64,000 bases of DNA, from the NCBI RefSeq assembly GCF_003721595.1, contig NZ_RJJR01000001.1, forward strand, positions 124,001 through 188,000, in the 5' to 3' direction. Both the position numbers and the translations under genes were made by a program. Every line of letters begins with the position of its first letter. Positions within the stretch are counted from its first letter, which is position 1. The notes under the pieces were generated by a model that was given only the letters and a program-made list of their open reading frames with translations, did no database searches and was not told where the DNA came from. Origin of the DNA: Hanamia caeni. GTDB lineage: Bacteria; Bacteroidota; Bacteroidia; Chitinophagales; Chitinophagaceae. Shown piece by piece: positions 1 to 9,034 of the stretch.

Positions 1-834
1 ACGGGTGATGAAAGTGAAAGACCTATAGATATAGATCCTTCTGTGATACCGGATGCCGTTGGCTACTGTCAAAAACGCAGAGCGATCATGATCATTGATT
101 CCATAAGCTCCTGGCATCAGATCTCCGACGCAAGTGGAAACTTCTCTGATTCGGTTTATCCTCCTTCGTTGAAAGTTGAAATCAGAAGCAATGCTGCATT
201 ATTTTTTCCACGAATTAAGCGGCCAAATATATTGGTGAATAATGAAATAGAAGAGTTTGTTCCGTGCGGTATGATTGCTGGTACATTTGCAAATACCGAC
301 ACGCAACGAGGGGTTTGGAAAGCTCCCGCCGGAATAACTGCCGGATTAAACGGAGTAACCGAATTTACAGTACCGATGACTGATGATGAAAACGGAAAAC
401 TGAACCGGATAGGAATCAACTGCCTGAGATCCTTTCCTGTCTATGGGAATGTTATCTGGGGTGCCCGCACAATGGATGGAGCTGACGAACTGGCTTCAGA
501 TTGGAAATACATTCCTGTGCGACGGACTGCGCTATTTATTGAGGAAAGCTTATATCGCGGAACTAAATGGGTTGTTTTTGAGCCGAATGATGAACCGTTG
601 TGGTCGCAGATCCGGTTAAACATCGGGGCATTTATGCATGATTTGTTCAGGAAGGGTGCTTTTCAGGGAAAGACTCCAAAAGAGGCATACCTGGTTAAAT
701 GCGACAGTGAAACAACTACCCAGAACGATATTAATTCGGGCATAGTGAATATACTGGTCGGTTTTGCTCCTTTAAAACCGGCAGAGTTCGTAATAATTCA
801 AATTCAGCAGTTAGCTGGTCAAATTGATACTTAA
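1..834 (+). CDS. Contractile sheath protein, C-terminal part (5' end outside window)
   Basis: This is the C-terminal ~277 residues of a phage-tail-type sheath protein, the contractile outer cylinder of an eCIS particle. The frame is open from base 1, with no stop and no credible start, so the gene begins upstream; a GTG at 43 is only an internal codon. The last 40 residues carry the sheath C-terminal signature: a polar stretch, then NILVGFAPLKPAEFVIIQIQ, the strand that links neighbouring sheath subunits, and a short Gln-rich tail. The middle contains the family pattern NVIWGARTM followed by a YIPVRRTALFIEESL segment. The tube gene starts 18 bp downstream, which is the usual sheath-tube order. 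Family assignment is firm; whether it is Afp2-, Afp3- or Afp4-like cannot be told from the fragment. Confidence 0.93.
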   Translation, partial: TGDESERPIDIDPSVIPDAVGYCQKRRAIMIIDSISSWHQISDASGNFSDSVYPPSLKVEIRSNAALFFPRIKRPNILVNNEIEEFVPCGMIAGTFANTDTQRGVWKAPAGITAGLNGVTEFTVPMTDDENGKLNRIGINCLRSFPVYGNVIWGARTMDGADELASDWKYIPVRRTALFIEESLYRGTKWVVFEPNDEPLWSQIRLNIGAFMHDLFRKGAFQGKTPKEAYLVKCDSETTTQNDINSGIVNILVGFAPLKPAEFVIIQIQQLAGQIDT

Positions 835-852
835 AATTTTAAATCCTTAATT

Positions 853-1380
853 ATGGCAGAGTTCACAGTTAATCCTCAACGCTTCGATCCATACAAGAAT
901 TTCAAATTTCTGGTTTATTGGGTCGGTAGCACCAAACCTGTAGCCGGTATCAGTAAAGTAAGTGTGCTTAAAAAAACTACTGAAGTTGTAAAGCACCGGG
1001 AGGGTGGAGACCCCAGCAGTAGCCGCAAATCACCAGGAAGAACGGAGTTTGATGCAATTACACTTGAACGCGGGGTTACACATGACGTTGATTTTGAGCA
1101 ATGGGCGAACAAGGTGTGGAACTTTGGATCAGGACTTGGGGCAGAGGTTTCCCTGAAAGATTTCCGGAAGGAGATCAGGATTGTTTTATTAAATGAAGCC
1201 GGACAGGTGGTAATTGCTTATAACGTTTATCGCTGCTGGGTATCTGAATTTCAATCGATGCCAGATCTTGATGCAAACGCAAATGCGGTAGCTATTCAGC
1301 ACATCAAACTTGAAAACGAAGGTTGGGAAAGAGATTATTCGGTTACTGAGCCTTCTGAGCCTTCTTTTACTGAGCCATAA
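853..1380 (+). CDS. eCIS inner tube protein (gp19/Hcp-like)
   Basis: This 175-residue protein matches the tail-tube family (T4 gp19-like, Afp1/Pvc1-like), which stacks as hexamers to form the inner tube through which cargo is delivered. The N-terminus (DPYKNFKFLVYW), the central segment VVKHREGGDP with SSSRKSPGRTEFDAITLERG, and the C-terminal IQHIKLENEGWERD are hallmark tube motifs, and the length is close to typical. It lies 18 bp after the sheath gene and is probably co-transcribed with it. The last dozen residues (repeated SEP/TEP) form a short acidic tail, which I take to be a variable extension. Only one tube paralogue is present in the window; others may lie upstream. Confidence 0.93.
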   Translation: MAEFTVNPQRFDPYKNFKFLVYWVGSTKPVAGISKVSVLKKTTEVVKHREGGDPSSSRKSPGRTEFDAITLERGVTHDVDFEQWANKVWNFGSGLGAEVSLKDFRKEIRIVLLNEAGQVVIAYNVYRCWVSEFQSMPDLDANANAVAIQHIKLENEGWERDYSVTEPSEPSFTEP

Positions 1381-1391
1381 TACAGTTTCTA

Positions 1392-2135
1392 TTGAAACCC
1401 CTTGCAACAGATGAATTGCTCGAGTTGTGGGATACCACTTCGGGTAAGTCAATGCTTGAAAAATCGCTCAGGCTGTTAAGCAAAGTTTACTCAACAGACA
1501 ACATCGACCAGGTTGCCAGGTTAAGTATTGGCGAGAGAGACGCAAGGCTTTTGGAAATAAGGGAATGGCTATTTGGAAAAACACTTCGAAACAAAGCCAA
1601 CTGCCAGAATTGTTCTGAAACAATAGAATGGGAAAGTAATAGCAACGCCATGCACTTGCAGGATTTTCCGGAATATTTTTCTTTGAAAAACCATGAATTG
1701 GAAAAGGATAGCTATTACATAAAATTCAGACTTTTAAACTCTGCTGATCTTTTGAATCTGACTTCAATAGAGCATCTGACTGAAAATAGCTACAAAAAAG
1801 TCATTTCGAAATGCATTCTGTCAGCAACCAAAGATAATCAGGAATATGACATCAACAATCTGCCTGAATCTGTTTGGGAAGCGTTAAACGATCGTATGAG
1901 TGAAGAAGATCCACAGGCAGATATAAGAATGCAATTGGTTTGTCCAAATTGTAATCATTCCTGGGAAATGAATTTTGACATCGGAAGTTATTTGTGGTCA
2001 GAGATTAATGTCTGGGCAAAAAAAATTCTCGAGGAGGTTTATTTGCTCGCCGGATTTTTTAGATGGTCAGAAAAGGATATTCTAAATATGAGTTCCAATA
2101 GACGAAGGTTGTATATTGATATGATCCGGCGATGA
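1392..2135 (+). CDS. T4 gp26-like baseplate hub assembly chaperone with zinc-ribbon cysteines
   Basis: This 247-residue protein resembles the T4 baseplate hub-assembly chaperone family (PF12322-type), seen in phage and eCIS clusters between tube and cap genes. Evidence is the N-terminal helical part (about 8-62, ending IREWLFG) and the C-terminal pattern GFFRWSEKDILNMSSNRRRLYIDMI, which is characteristic of the family. Two CxxC pairs (C71/C74 and C184/C187) probably form one zinc ribbon made of distant halves. The start is a TTG; the next ATG would remove the first 20 conserved residues, so TTG is preferred. It overlaps the following gene by 4 bp (ATGA), which suggests translational coupling. 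The chaperone role is inferred from family membership; the zinc site is inferred from cysteine spacing. Confidence 0.75.
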   Translation: MKPLATDELLELWDTTSGKSMLEKSLRLLSKVYSTDNIDQVARLSIGERDARLLEIREWLFGKTLRNKANCQNCSETIEWESNSNAMHLQDFPEYFSLKNHELEKDSYYIKFRLLNSADLLNLTSIEHLTENSYKKVISKCILSATKDNQEYDINNLPESVWEALNDRMSEEDPQADIRMQLVCPNCNHSWEMNFDIGSYLWSEINVWAKKILEEVYLLAGFFRWSEKDILNMSSNRRRLYIDMIRR

Positions 2136-2845
2136 ATGGCTTTATAAATCATATACTGAAACGGCACTTAAACCCAAATAATAATATAGAGCCCAGGACA
2201 ACCGGGAGGTTTGAGCAAATCAATCAGGAAAATCAAAGCAGTCACGAGACGAATTTTATTGAGCAGATTGATGAGATCATTACACCCAAAAATCAAATAA
2301 GATCGAAAGAGGAAAATGCTTTCGAAAATTTTGAAAGCCTTAACCAGGTTAATCCTGCTCCAAATATGGAAATGACCAATGTTGACTATAATGAGCCTTT
2401 TTTGGAAATAAAACCGACTATAAACAACAATACAAACTCGCATTTGGATGGCTACTATGAGGGACAGTCGTTTCAAGAAAGGAACGCGCTAAACCTGAAT
2501 GAACACAACGTTGAAACAAATAATTTTGAAAATTCGCGTAAAACTGAAAGGGAGCCTGAATTGAAAAAAAAGGATTTTGCTTCCGGGCATAAAGATGTAT
2601 TTAATGTAACAAACACTGCTTTTTATCAGGATAACTACACATTGCAAAAAAATCTTTCGGTAAACAACGTCAACTTCAAAGACAAAGCGAATGAAAATGA
2701 ATTACCGGTTATAAAAGTATCAATAGGTAGAATTGACGTAAGAGCAATCGTTTCATCACAACCTGAGAAAAAGATCAACACTGCCCATCAAAAGCCACCA
2801 ATGTCCTTGGAAGATTATTTAAAAAAACGTAACAGTGATAAGTAA
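2132..2845 (+). CDS. eCIS-associated low-complexity protein with conserved C-terminal tail
   Basis: This is a 237-residue, very Asn/Glu-rich, probably disordered protein. Only the end looks ordered: VIKVSIGRIDVRAIV at about 192-206 and the closing motif SLEDYLKKR. The same two-part tail (IxVxIGRIxVRA, then a proline-containing linker, then SLxDYLxxR) recurs in small proteins of other eCIS clusters as far as I remember. The function is unknown. Its position between the gp26-like chaperone and the cap gene, with a 4-bp overlap upstream and a 3-bp gap downstream, puts it in the particle operon. A role as assembly factor or tail-length or cap accessory is a guess. The gene is clearly real from codon pattern and tight packing. 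Confidence 0.7.
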   Translation: MNGFINHILKRHLNPNNNIEPRTTGRFEQINQENQSSHETNFIEQIDEIITPKNQIRSKEENAFENFESLNQVNPAPNMEMTNVDYNEPFLEIKPTINNNTNSHLDGYYEGQSFQERNALNLNEHNVETNNFENSRKTEREPELKKKDFASGHKDVFNVTNTAFYQDNYTLQKNLSVNNVNFKDKANENELPVIKVSIGRIDVRAIVSSQPEKKINTAHQKPPMSLEDYLKKRNSDK

Positions 2846-2848
2846 GAA

Positions 2849-4195
2849 ATGACTACTGCTCTTCGTATTGCATCAGTAACCTATGTCCTGAAAGATTTAC
2901 TTAATAATGGATTGATAGATCATAATGTGTCGGGCGGCATTGGGGTAAATGTCATTGTTACAGCATTGTCTCCTGATAAGATCGACACTTCAGTAAACAA
3001 TGAACAAAGCCAGTTAAACCTGTTTATGTACCAGGCTACTTATAACCAGGGATGGAAAAATGTTGACTTGCCTTCTTTTAACGGTAACGGCAATAGAGTT
3101 GATAATCCACCTTTAGCTATTGACTTACACTACCTGTTAACCGCCTATGGTTCGCAGGAACTTCATACAGATATTCTATTAGGATATGGGATGCAACTGT
3201 TGCATCAGACACCTGTATTAGATCGCAAAGCCATCAACACATCAATTGGTTCGCCAGTTGGAGGAAATTTTACGGCGCTTCCTTCTTCCCTCCGGAAACT
3301 TTCTGATTCAGGATTAGCTGATCAGGTAGAAATGATTACGATTACTCCTGAGATATTAAGTATAGAAGATATCTCAAAATTGTGGGCAGCCTTTGCAACT
3401 AAATACAGGCCAACAGCGGCATATAAAGTGACGGTGGTTTTAATTGAAAGTGACAAATCAACAAAAAAAGGGCCTCCGGTAAAAACAAGAAACATCTATG
3501 TACAACCGCTCAAAAAGCCTGTAATAGAAGAAGTACTATCTCAGTCCGCAGAAGGACAGCCTGTTCTTGGTGATCAGAAGATATTGAATGGTTATTTTTT
3601 GATTCTTTCCGGAGCTAATTTTTATAATGAAAATACGCAGGTGGTAATTGACGGCTCTCATGCAGTGCCACAAACAAGCAAATTGATAATAACGGATACA
3701 CGAATTTCTTTTCAGTTAACTGATGATTTGAATTTGGAAGCGGGAAACCATGACATAAAAATTATACAACCCATTGCCATGGGAAATGACTCTCCGCCAC
3801 AACCCAAACATTCAGGTGTTGAGTCAGAGCCATCAACATTTGTTCTTTCACCCAGGCTTGTAAAAGCTACCCCGGCAACGGTTACAATCCCTGCTAATGG
3901 TTCATCAAATATAACAGTCACAATCAATCCTAAAGCAAAACCCGGGCAAAAAGTTGCTTTACTGCTTAACGCTTTAACGGCAGATGTAAATGGGAATTTT
4001 CCGGCATACACTTTTGTAACATCTCTTCCTGGTCTTATTACTGATCCGGGTGCCGTCCCTACAGACACCGTTTCCATAACGATTCAGAATGTTGTGAAAG
4101 CACAATATGCCGTTCGCGTACAGGTTGACGGCATCGAAAGTCCGGTTAACTACCCGCTTGGTTCAGACGCGTCGCAGGTGATAACAATACAATAA
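2849..4195 (+). CDS. eCIS cap/tail terminator protein (DUF4255, Afp16/Pvc16-like) with Ig-like C-terminal domains
   Basis: The first ~190 residues match the Pvc16 N-terminal domain (DUF4255): the ALRIASVTYVLKDLLN start, the QLNLFMYQATYNQGWKN segment, PPLAIDLHYLLTAYG, and a YRPTAAYKVTVVLIES strand. This family caps the distal end of the tube and sheath and ends polymerisation. After it come two beta-rich segments (about 225-325 and 330-448) with IPT/TIG or Ig-like character, for example NGYFLILSGANFYNENTQVVIDG. The length of 448 is longer than a minimal cap, and the additions may decorate the distal end of the particle. It overlaps the ATPase start by one base. Confidence 0.88.
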   Translation: MTTALRIASVTYVLKDLLNNGLIDHNVSGGIGVNVIVTALSPDKIDTSVNNEQSQLNLFMYQATYNQGWKNVDLPSFNGNGNRVDNPPLAIDLHYLLTAYGSQELHTDILLGYGMQLLHQTPVLDRKAINTSIGSPVGGNFTALPSSLRKLSDSGLADQVEMITITPEILSIEDISKLWAAFATKYRPTAAYKVTVVLIESDKSTKKGPPVKTRNIYVQPLKKPVIEEVLSQSAEGQPVLGDQKILNGYFLILSGANFYNENTQVVIDGSHAVPQTSKLIITDTRISFQLTDDLNLEAGNHDIKIIQPIAMGNDSPPQPKHSGVESEPSTFVLSPRLVKATPATVTIPANGSSNITVTINPKAKPGQKVALLLNALTADVNGNFPAYTFVTSLPGLITDPGAVPTDTVSITIQNVVKAQYAVRVQVDGIESPVNYPLGSDASQVITIQ

Positions 4196-6162
4196 TGATG
4201 GAAGATTTCAATACCTGGAGCAAGGCAAACCAGAAATTTCTGACAAACGGTATCCAACTCATCAATGAACAAATTGAATGCCTTTATAACGCTGATGATC
4301 ATGCTCCTAAACCTGACTTTCATGAACAGTTTCAGCAACTGATCAATGAACATAAAAGCTTTCAGCCGATGTTGCCATTTATCCGGCTGTCTGATAAATT
4401 AAAATTATCAGATTTTGAACAGGCCGTAATATTATTAGCTGCTGCGCCTGAATTTGACTCTGAGTTTGGTAAAGCGGCAGGCAAAAATGGTTTATCAGTT
4501 CAACCTACGTTTAGCCTTGCATTTTCTATTTTCTCCAAACAACATTGGGATGCCATTTCACCAGATGCGCGGCTTAGGTATTGGCAATTAATCAGAATAA
4601 ATAGGGCAGACACGTTAGCAAATAGTTTGATTACAATTAATGAGCAAATTTTGCATTATTTAACCGGTGTAAAAAGCATGAATGAAAAGCTGAAAAAAAT
4701 TTGTGAACCCGTTCAGGTAGATGAAAAACTGGTTCCTTCTCAGTATGAGCTTGCGGAATTAATATTGAATACTTGTTTACAAAGCGAAGTAGATAAACAA
4801 CCGTATATCTTCTTTTTAGGAAATCAGCAGACGGATAAATTAAAAATCGCTGCCCATATTAGTGAACAAAAGGGCTTGTCCCTCTATACTCTCTCAATAT
4901 ATTCACTTCCTACTGATGTTGCTGAAATTTCTGACTTGACTTTATTATGGAACAGGGAAGCATCGTTAAACAATTATGCACTCTTTCTCGATACCGTTGA
5001 TTTAGATATGAACGACAAATCAAAAGTCCAGTCACTCATCTATTTTATTAAAAATGTAGATGGCCTCCTGATTATCAGTAGCAATCAATGGGTCCCCGAG
5101 ACGGGAAACAAACAGTTTGCTTTTGATGTCCAAAAACCTCTACCGAACGAACAGCTCATATTATGGAAACAACGTCTTGGAACAAAAATCAATCAGGAAT
5201 CATTATCCGGATTGGTATCGCAATTTAGTATGAGCACTGCTACTATAGACAAAGCGTGCAATGAGCTAAACACTGTAATAAGAGAAAGAAAAACCAGTAG
5301 CAAAAAAACAAACTCAGACAACGACTTATGGAAGATCTGTTGCCGGCTTACACGTCCTCAATTGGATGGATTAGCGCAACGGATTGAATCGCCTACCGAA
5401 TGGGATGATTTGGTTTTGCCAGCTCCGCAGAAAGAAATTTTGAAGGAAATAGCCATCCATGTGCGTCAACGCAATAAGGTTTATGGAACATGGGGTTTCG
5501 AAAAAAAAGAAACCCGTGGCCTGGGCATAACCGTACTGTTTGTTGGAGAAAGCGGAACCGGTAAAACGATGGCAGCGGAAGTACTGGCAAATGAATTACA
5601 CCTTGATCTGTACAGAATAGACCTGAGCAACGTGATCAACAAATACATTGGCGAAACAGAAAAGAATCTGAAAAAAATTTTTGATGCTGCAGAAAATGGC
5701 GGAGGGATTTTATTATTTGATGAAGCGGATGCACTTTTTGGCAAACGAAGCGACGTAAAAGACAGCCACGACCGCTACAGCAATATTGAAGTAAGTTATC
5801 TTTTACAAAGAATGGAGGCTTATCGTGGCTTAGCCATACTTACCACTAACATGAAAAATGCCTTAGATAAAGCTTTCATGCGGCGCATTCGTTTCGTAGT
5901 GCAGTTTCCCTTCCCGGATCTTGCACAACGGGCAGAAATATGGACTAAGATTTTCCCTGCCAATACACCTAAAGAAGGTCTTAATATGGAACAATTGGCT
6001 AAACTTAACTTATCCGGCGGAAACATACGCAATATAGCATTGAACGCTGCATTCCTTGCAGCAGAGGAAGATAAGCCGGTATTAATGTGTCATATATCCC
6101 GTGCAGCAAAATCAGAACATCTGAAACTCGAAAAACCTTTTAGCAGCTTTGAATTGAAATAA
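4195..6162 (+). CDS. eCIS AAA+ ATPase (Afp15/Pvc15-like)
   Basis: This 655-residue protein has a poorly conserved N-terminal half (about 1-390) and a C-terminal AAA+ module. The Walker A motif GESGTGKT is at 451-458, the Walker B ending in DEAD is at 509-512, a sensor-1 TTN follows (LAILTTNMKNALDKAF), and RRIRFVVQFPFPD marks the arginine-finger region. Pvc15/Afp15 ATPases occur in nearly all eCIS loci and are thought to act in assembly or cargo loading in the producing cell. ATG codons at 4195 and 4198 are both possible starts; the first overlaps the cap stop codon. The next gene starts 4 bp after the stop. Confidence 0.92.
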   Translation: MMEDFNTWSKANQKFLTNGIQLINEQIECLYNADDHAPKPDFHEQFQQLINEHKSFQPMLPFIRLSDKLKLSDFEQAVILLAAAPEFDSEFGKAAGKNGLSVQPTFSLAFSIFSKQHWDAISPDARLRYWQLIRINRADTLANSLITINEQILHYLTGVKSMNEKLKKICEPVQVDEKLVPSQYELAELILNTCLQSEVDKQPYIFFLGNQQTDKLKIAAHISEQKGLSLYTLSIYSLPTDVAEISDLTLLWNREASLNNYALFLDTVDLDMNDKSKVQSLIYFIKNVDGLLIISSNQWVPETGNKQFAFDVQKPLPNEQLILWKQRLGTKINQESLSGLVSQFSMSTATIDKACNELNTVIRERKTSSKKTNSDNDLWKICCRLTRPQLDGLAQRIESPTEWDDLVLPAPQKEILKEIAIHVRQRNKVYGTWGFEKKETRGLGITVLFVGESGTGKTMAAEVLANELHLDLYRIDLSNVINKYIGETEKNLKKIFDAAENGGGILLFDEADALFGKRSDVKDSHDRYSNIEVSYLLQRMEAYRGLAILTTNMKNALDKAFMRRIRFVVQFPFPDLAQRAEIWTKIFPANTPKEGLNMEQLAKLNLSGGNIRNIALNAAFLAAEEDKPVLMCHISRAAKSEHLKLEKPFSSFELK

Positions 6163-6166
6163 TAAA

Positions 6167-6424
6167 ATGAATCACCGAACAGAATTGCATATTGATGAAT
6201 TGGTGTTACATGGTTTTTCTCCGCATCAGCGCTACGCCATTGCACAAGCTATTGAAGTGGAATTAACAAGGCTTTTTACAGAAAAACCAATACCAGTTGC
6301 ACTGCAGCAAGGTGGTAAATTCCCATCAGTAAACGCCGGCTGTTTCAATATCAATAAAGAGAGTAAAAGTGAGGCAACAGGCAATAAGATTGCATATGCT
6401 GTGTATAAAAGTTTTGGAAAATGA
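6167..6424 (+). CDS. Small conserved eCIS-cluster protein of unknown function
   Basis: This is an 85-residue soluble protein with no signal peptide or membrane segment. The N-terminal half, ELHIDELVLHGFSPHQRYAI followed by an amphipathic helix (QAIEVELTRLFTE), looks like one small alpha/beta fold, and the C-terminus is a helix (GNKIAYAVYKSFG). I recall similar small proteins between the ATPase and the DUF4157 gene in other eCIS loci but cannot name a family. It is packed 4 bp after the ATPase gene and overlaps the DUF4157 gene by 4 bp. An adaptor or chaperone for the downstream cargo is an inference from position alone. Confidence 0.65.
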   Translation: MNHRTELHIDELVLHGFSPHQRYAIAQAIEVELTRLFTEKPIPVALQQGGKFPSVNAGCFNINKESKSEATGNKIAYAVYKSFGK

Positions 6425-8667
6425 CGAGTATAGCATCTCAAAAAGCAGAAAATAAAAGCCTGTCAATTGTAGGTTCTTTGTTTAGAAAGAAAGAAGATAG
6501 CTCTGTTAATAAGAATATTGTACCTTCTAAATTGGAAAACACACCTGCTTTTAATTTTGGTAAAATTAGTTTTCATAATTCAGGCAATAACTCATGGGTA
6601 CAACCAAAGCTTCAGATCAATCAGCCGGGGGATCAATATGAGCAAGAAGCAGATGCAATGGCCGATAAAGTAATGCGCATGAGCGATAAAGATGTTGCCC
6701 AAAACTCTTACAACACATCCGGTACGAATATTCAACGTAAATGTGCTGAGTGTGAAAAAGAGGATGAAGAAAAAAAGGTACAGCGAAAAGAAAATAAGAA
6801 TTCATCACCATCCGTTGCTCCACCCATTGTTCATGATGTTTTAAGTTCTCCTGGTAAGCCTATGGATAATGGAACGCGCTCATTTATGGAATCACGATTT
6901 AATTATGATTTTAGGGATGTAAGAATTCATAATAATGAAAAGGCGGCGGCAAGTGCGGCTTCTATTAATGCATCTGCTTATACTTACGGAAATAATATTG
7001 TGTTTAATAAAAGTAAATATTCGCTTGGGAATGAAGGTGGAAAAAAGTTACTGGCGCATGAGCTAACACATGTGGTGCAGCAGCGTACAAATGAAGGACG
7101 TTCTATCCAGAGGCACCCAGATGCGTCATCTCAAAAAACTGGAAGTCAGCCTATTTCATCAAATGCTGCCCTTAAATTATCTGGAGACAATCAGTTGCAG
7201 AATATAGCTGATGTAATGACTGCAGTTCAATCAATCAAACCTTCAGACAAAGCAAGCGGAATATACACGACAGAATTCCAGGGAAGGAAAATTACACTAA
7301 CACATGATCAACAGGCACTGCTTATTTCAACTGCTAAAAAATCTATAAAAACAAACCTTGAAAAAGCAAAGCGAAATTCAGATTACGCGAAGAATGGTTA
7401 TGAAATCCAAAAGGAGATCAATGACAAGCATAAAATCGTTTCTTCAGTTGTCATAACATTTGCCGGGGTTCAGGATAAAATCCCTCAATTGCTTGACGAA
7501 GTGCAAAAAGCTGAATTGAGCAAAAGCGCTGCTGAAGTTGCGTTGCAATCTGATGATTTTGTGGGGGCAGGCAAACAACTTGCCGAGTGTGAAAGGGCGG
7601 CAAAGCATGCCCTGATTTTATGGAGAGAATACCATGAGGGAATCATTAGCAGTGGTGAAAAGACTATTACAGTACTGGAGTTCACAAGGGATGCATCATT
7701 CGTTACGCTTGGCGTACTCGCAATTATCGCCACCGGAGGTGCTGCTGCGGCAGGCACTGGCGCCGTAACCACAACAACAGCTTTTGGTTTTGAAGTAGCA
7801 ACAGTATCTACTGCTAACATTATTGCAACAGGAGCTCCCATAGCAGCTACTCTTGGAGGTGCAGGCATGCAGATGGCTCTTGGAGATAAGGTTGACTGGA
7901 CAAAAGTTGGGGTAGATATTGTTGTGAACCTGATACTTGCCAGATTTGGCGGTAAAATATCTAATATTATCTTCCGAAGATTAGTTGGAAATCCGGCTGT
8001 GCGAAATATTGGTGCGGTTGCTTTTGGAAGGATTTTCAGCAGCCTGATTACGCATGAATTATCAACCGCATTTATAACTTCTGTTGATGCTGTCTACGGC
8101 AGATTAAAAGGGCAAAATATTACATGGGAAGAGTTTTTAGAAATTCTTGCGGAGCGGCTTGCCGATCCAAAAGGCTTAGTTATTGCTGGAGTTATGGGCG
8201 CGATACAGGCTGGAGCAGATGCGAAGCTTGGTGGAGCAAAGGGGGTAAAAATTACAGATAAAAAAGGAGCTCCAACCGGAGAAATAGATGAAGTTCAGGA
8301 AGGCACAATCCGGGAGAAAAAATCAGCCGAGGGGCTCGGAAAAGTTAATCCTAAAACAGGCAAACCTTTTCCTGGTTCGGATGAAGTAACATGGGCTGAG
8401 AATCAAATCTATACCAAAACTAAAACTCGCATCGGAAACTTGAAAACCGCCGTTGCAACTCGCCCCTCGGAAAAGATGACAGAAGAACCGGCACAGAAAG
8501 CTGGCTCGCAGGATGTGCCTACAATTAAAGAATTGCAAGGAGTACGGAAATATGAATTTCGCATTGATGCCGATACACCGGATCTTCGGGCACAAGTTGG
8601 CATTCAGATAAAACGCCTTCAGCAGGAATTTCCTGATTGGACCTTTAGTGCTGTTTTCGGAAAATAG
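6421..8667 (+). CDS. DUF4157 eCIS cargo/effector candidate with hydrophobic core and C-terminal tip
   Basis: This 748-residue protein is built like a polymorphic eCIS effector. The N-terminus is polar and linker-like (1-60). A pre-domain motif QPGDQYEQEADAMADKVM lies at about 68-85 and a CAEC pair near 110. The DUF4157 domain (about 142-222) ends in a metallopeptidase-like HELTH at 213-217. A coiled region (300-415) follows, then a long Gly/Ala-rich hydrophobic segment (about 425-490) that could insert into membranes. The final ~100 residues differ in character and could carry the activity; I cannot assign a catalytic family to them. DUF4157 proteins are commonly encoded in eCIS loci and are regarded as cargo or cargo-processing factors. 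The next gene is a possible immunity or chaperone partner. Confidence 0.8.
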   Translation: MTSIASQKAENKSLSIVGSLFRKKEDSSVNKNIVPSKLENTPAFNFGKISFHNSGNNSWVQPKLQINQPGDQYEQEADAMADKVMRMSDKDVAQNSYNTSGTNIQRKCAECEKEDEEKKVQRKENKNSSPSVAPPIVHDVLSSPGKPMDNGTRSFMESRFNYDFRDVRIHNNEKAAASAASINASAYTYGNNIVFNKSKYSLGNEGGKKLLAHELTHVVQQRTNEGRSIQRHPDASSQKTGSQPISSNAALKLSGDNQLQNIADVMTAVQSIKPSDKASGIYTTEFQGRKITLTHDQQALLISTAKKSIKTNLEKAKRNSDYAKNGYEIQKEINDKHKIVSSVVITFAGVQDKIPQLLDEVQKAELSKSAAEVALQSDDFVGAGKQLAECERAAKHALILWREYHEGIISSGEKTITVLEFTRDASFVTLGVLAIIATGGAAAAGTGAVTTTTAFGFEVATVSTANIIATGAPIAATLGGAGMQMALGDKVDWTKVGVDIVVNLILARFGGKISNIIFRRLVGNPAVRNIGAVAFGRIFSSLITHELSTAFITSVDAVYGRLKGQNITWEEFLEILAERLADPKGLVIAGVMGAIQAGADAKLGGAKGVKITDKKGAPTGEIDEVQEGTIREKKSAEGLGKVNPKTGKPFPGSDEVTWAENQIYTKTKTRIGNLKTAVATRPSEKMTEEPAQKAGSQDVPTIKELQGVRKYEFRIDADTPDLRAQVGIQIKRLQQEFPDWTFSAVFGK

Positions 8668-8681
8668 CAATAAGAATATAA

Positions 8682-9020
8682 ATGTCAGTAAGTCTGTTAA
8701 TCGAATACTCGGATACAAACAAAAGTTCACGGATGATTCCGATCGCCACTGAAGATTTTTTTAAAACTTACTGGCTTCCATTGGCCAAATCTTTAGAATT
8801 ATCATGGGTGCAGATGTTCGAAACCGGAGTAATAATTATATCGGAAAGTCTTCCGATAGTATTAAATGAATTAAAGCTTATGACAGAATTTGTATCTGGT
8901 AAACCATCTCCAAACATACCAAAGTGGGCACTTGATCACATGATTGATCGTATGAATCTTTTGGTTTCCGAATTAAATTCGACAAAGAATAGCAATAACT
9001 TAAGTATTTATATTGGATAA
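8682..9020 (+). CDS. Small acidic protein after the DUF4157 gene, possible immunity protein
   Basis: This 112-residue protein has no signal peptide and no recognised domain. It begins with a short beta-like segment (VSLLIEYSD), has a mixed centre (FKTYWLPLAKSLELSWVQMF), and ends with a helix and an Asn/Ser-rich tail. The start ATG lies 15 bp after the stop of the DUF4157 gene, and the following sequence is a loose gap, unlike the rest of the operon. This toxin-then-small-gene order is typical for a polymorphic toxin and its immunity protein, which is the basis of the suggestion. It could instead be a loading chaperone. No sequence motif supports either choice. Confidence 0.6.
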   Translation: MSVSLLIEYSDTNKSSRMIPIATEDFFKTYWLPLAKSLELSWVQMFETGVIIISESLPIVLNELKLMTEFVSGKPSPNIPKWALDHMIDRMNLLVSELNSTKNSNNLSIYIG

Positions 9021-9034
9021 GCTTAAATATAATC

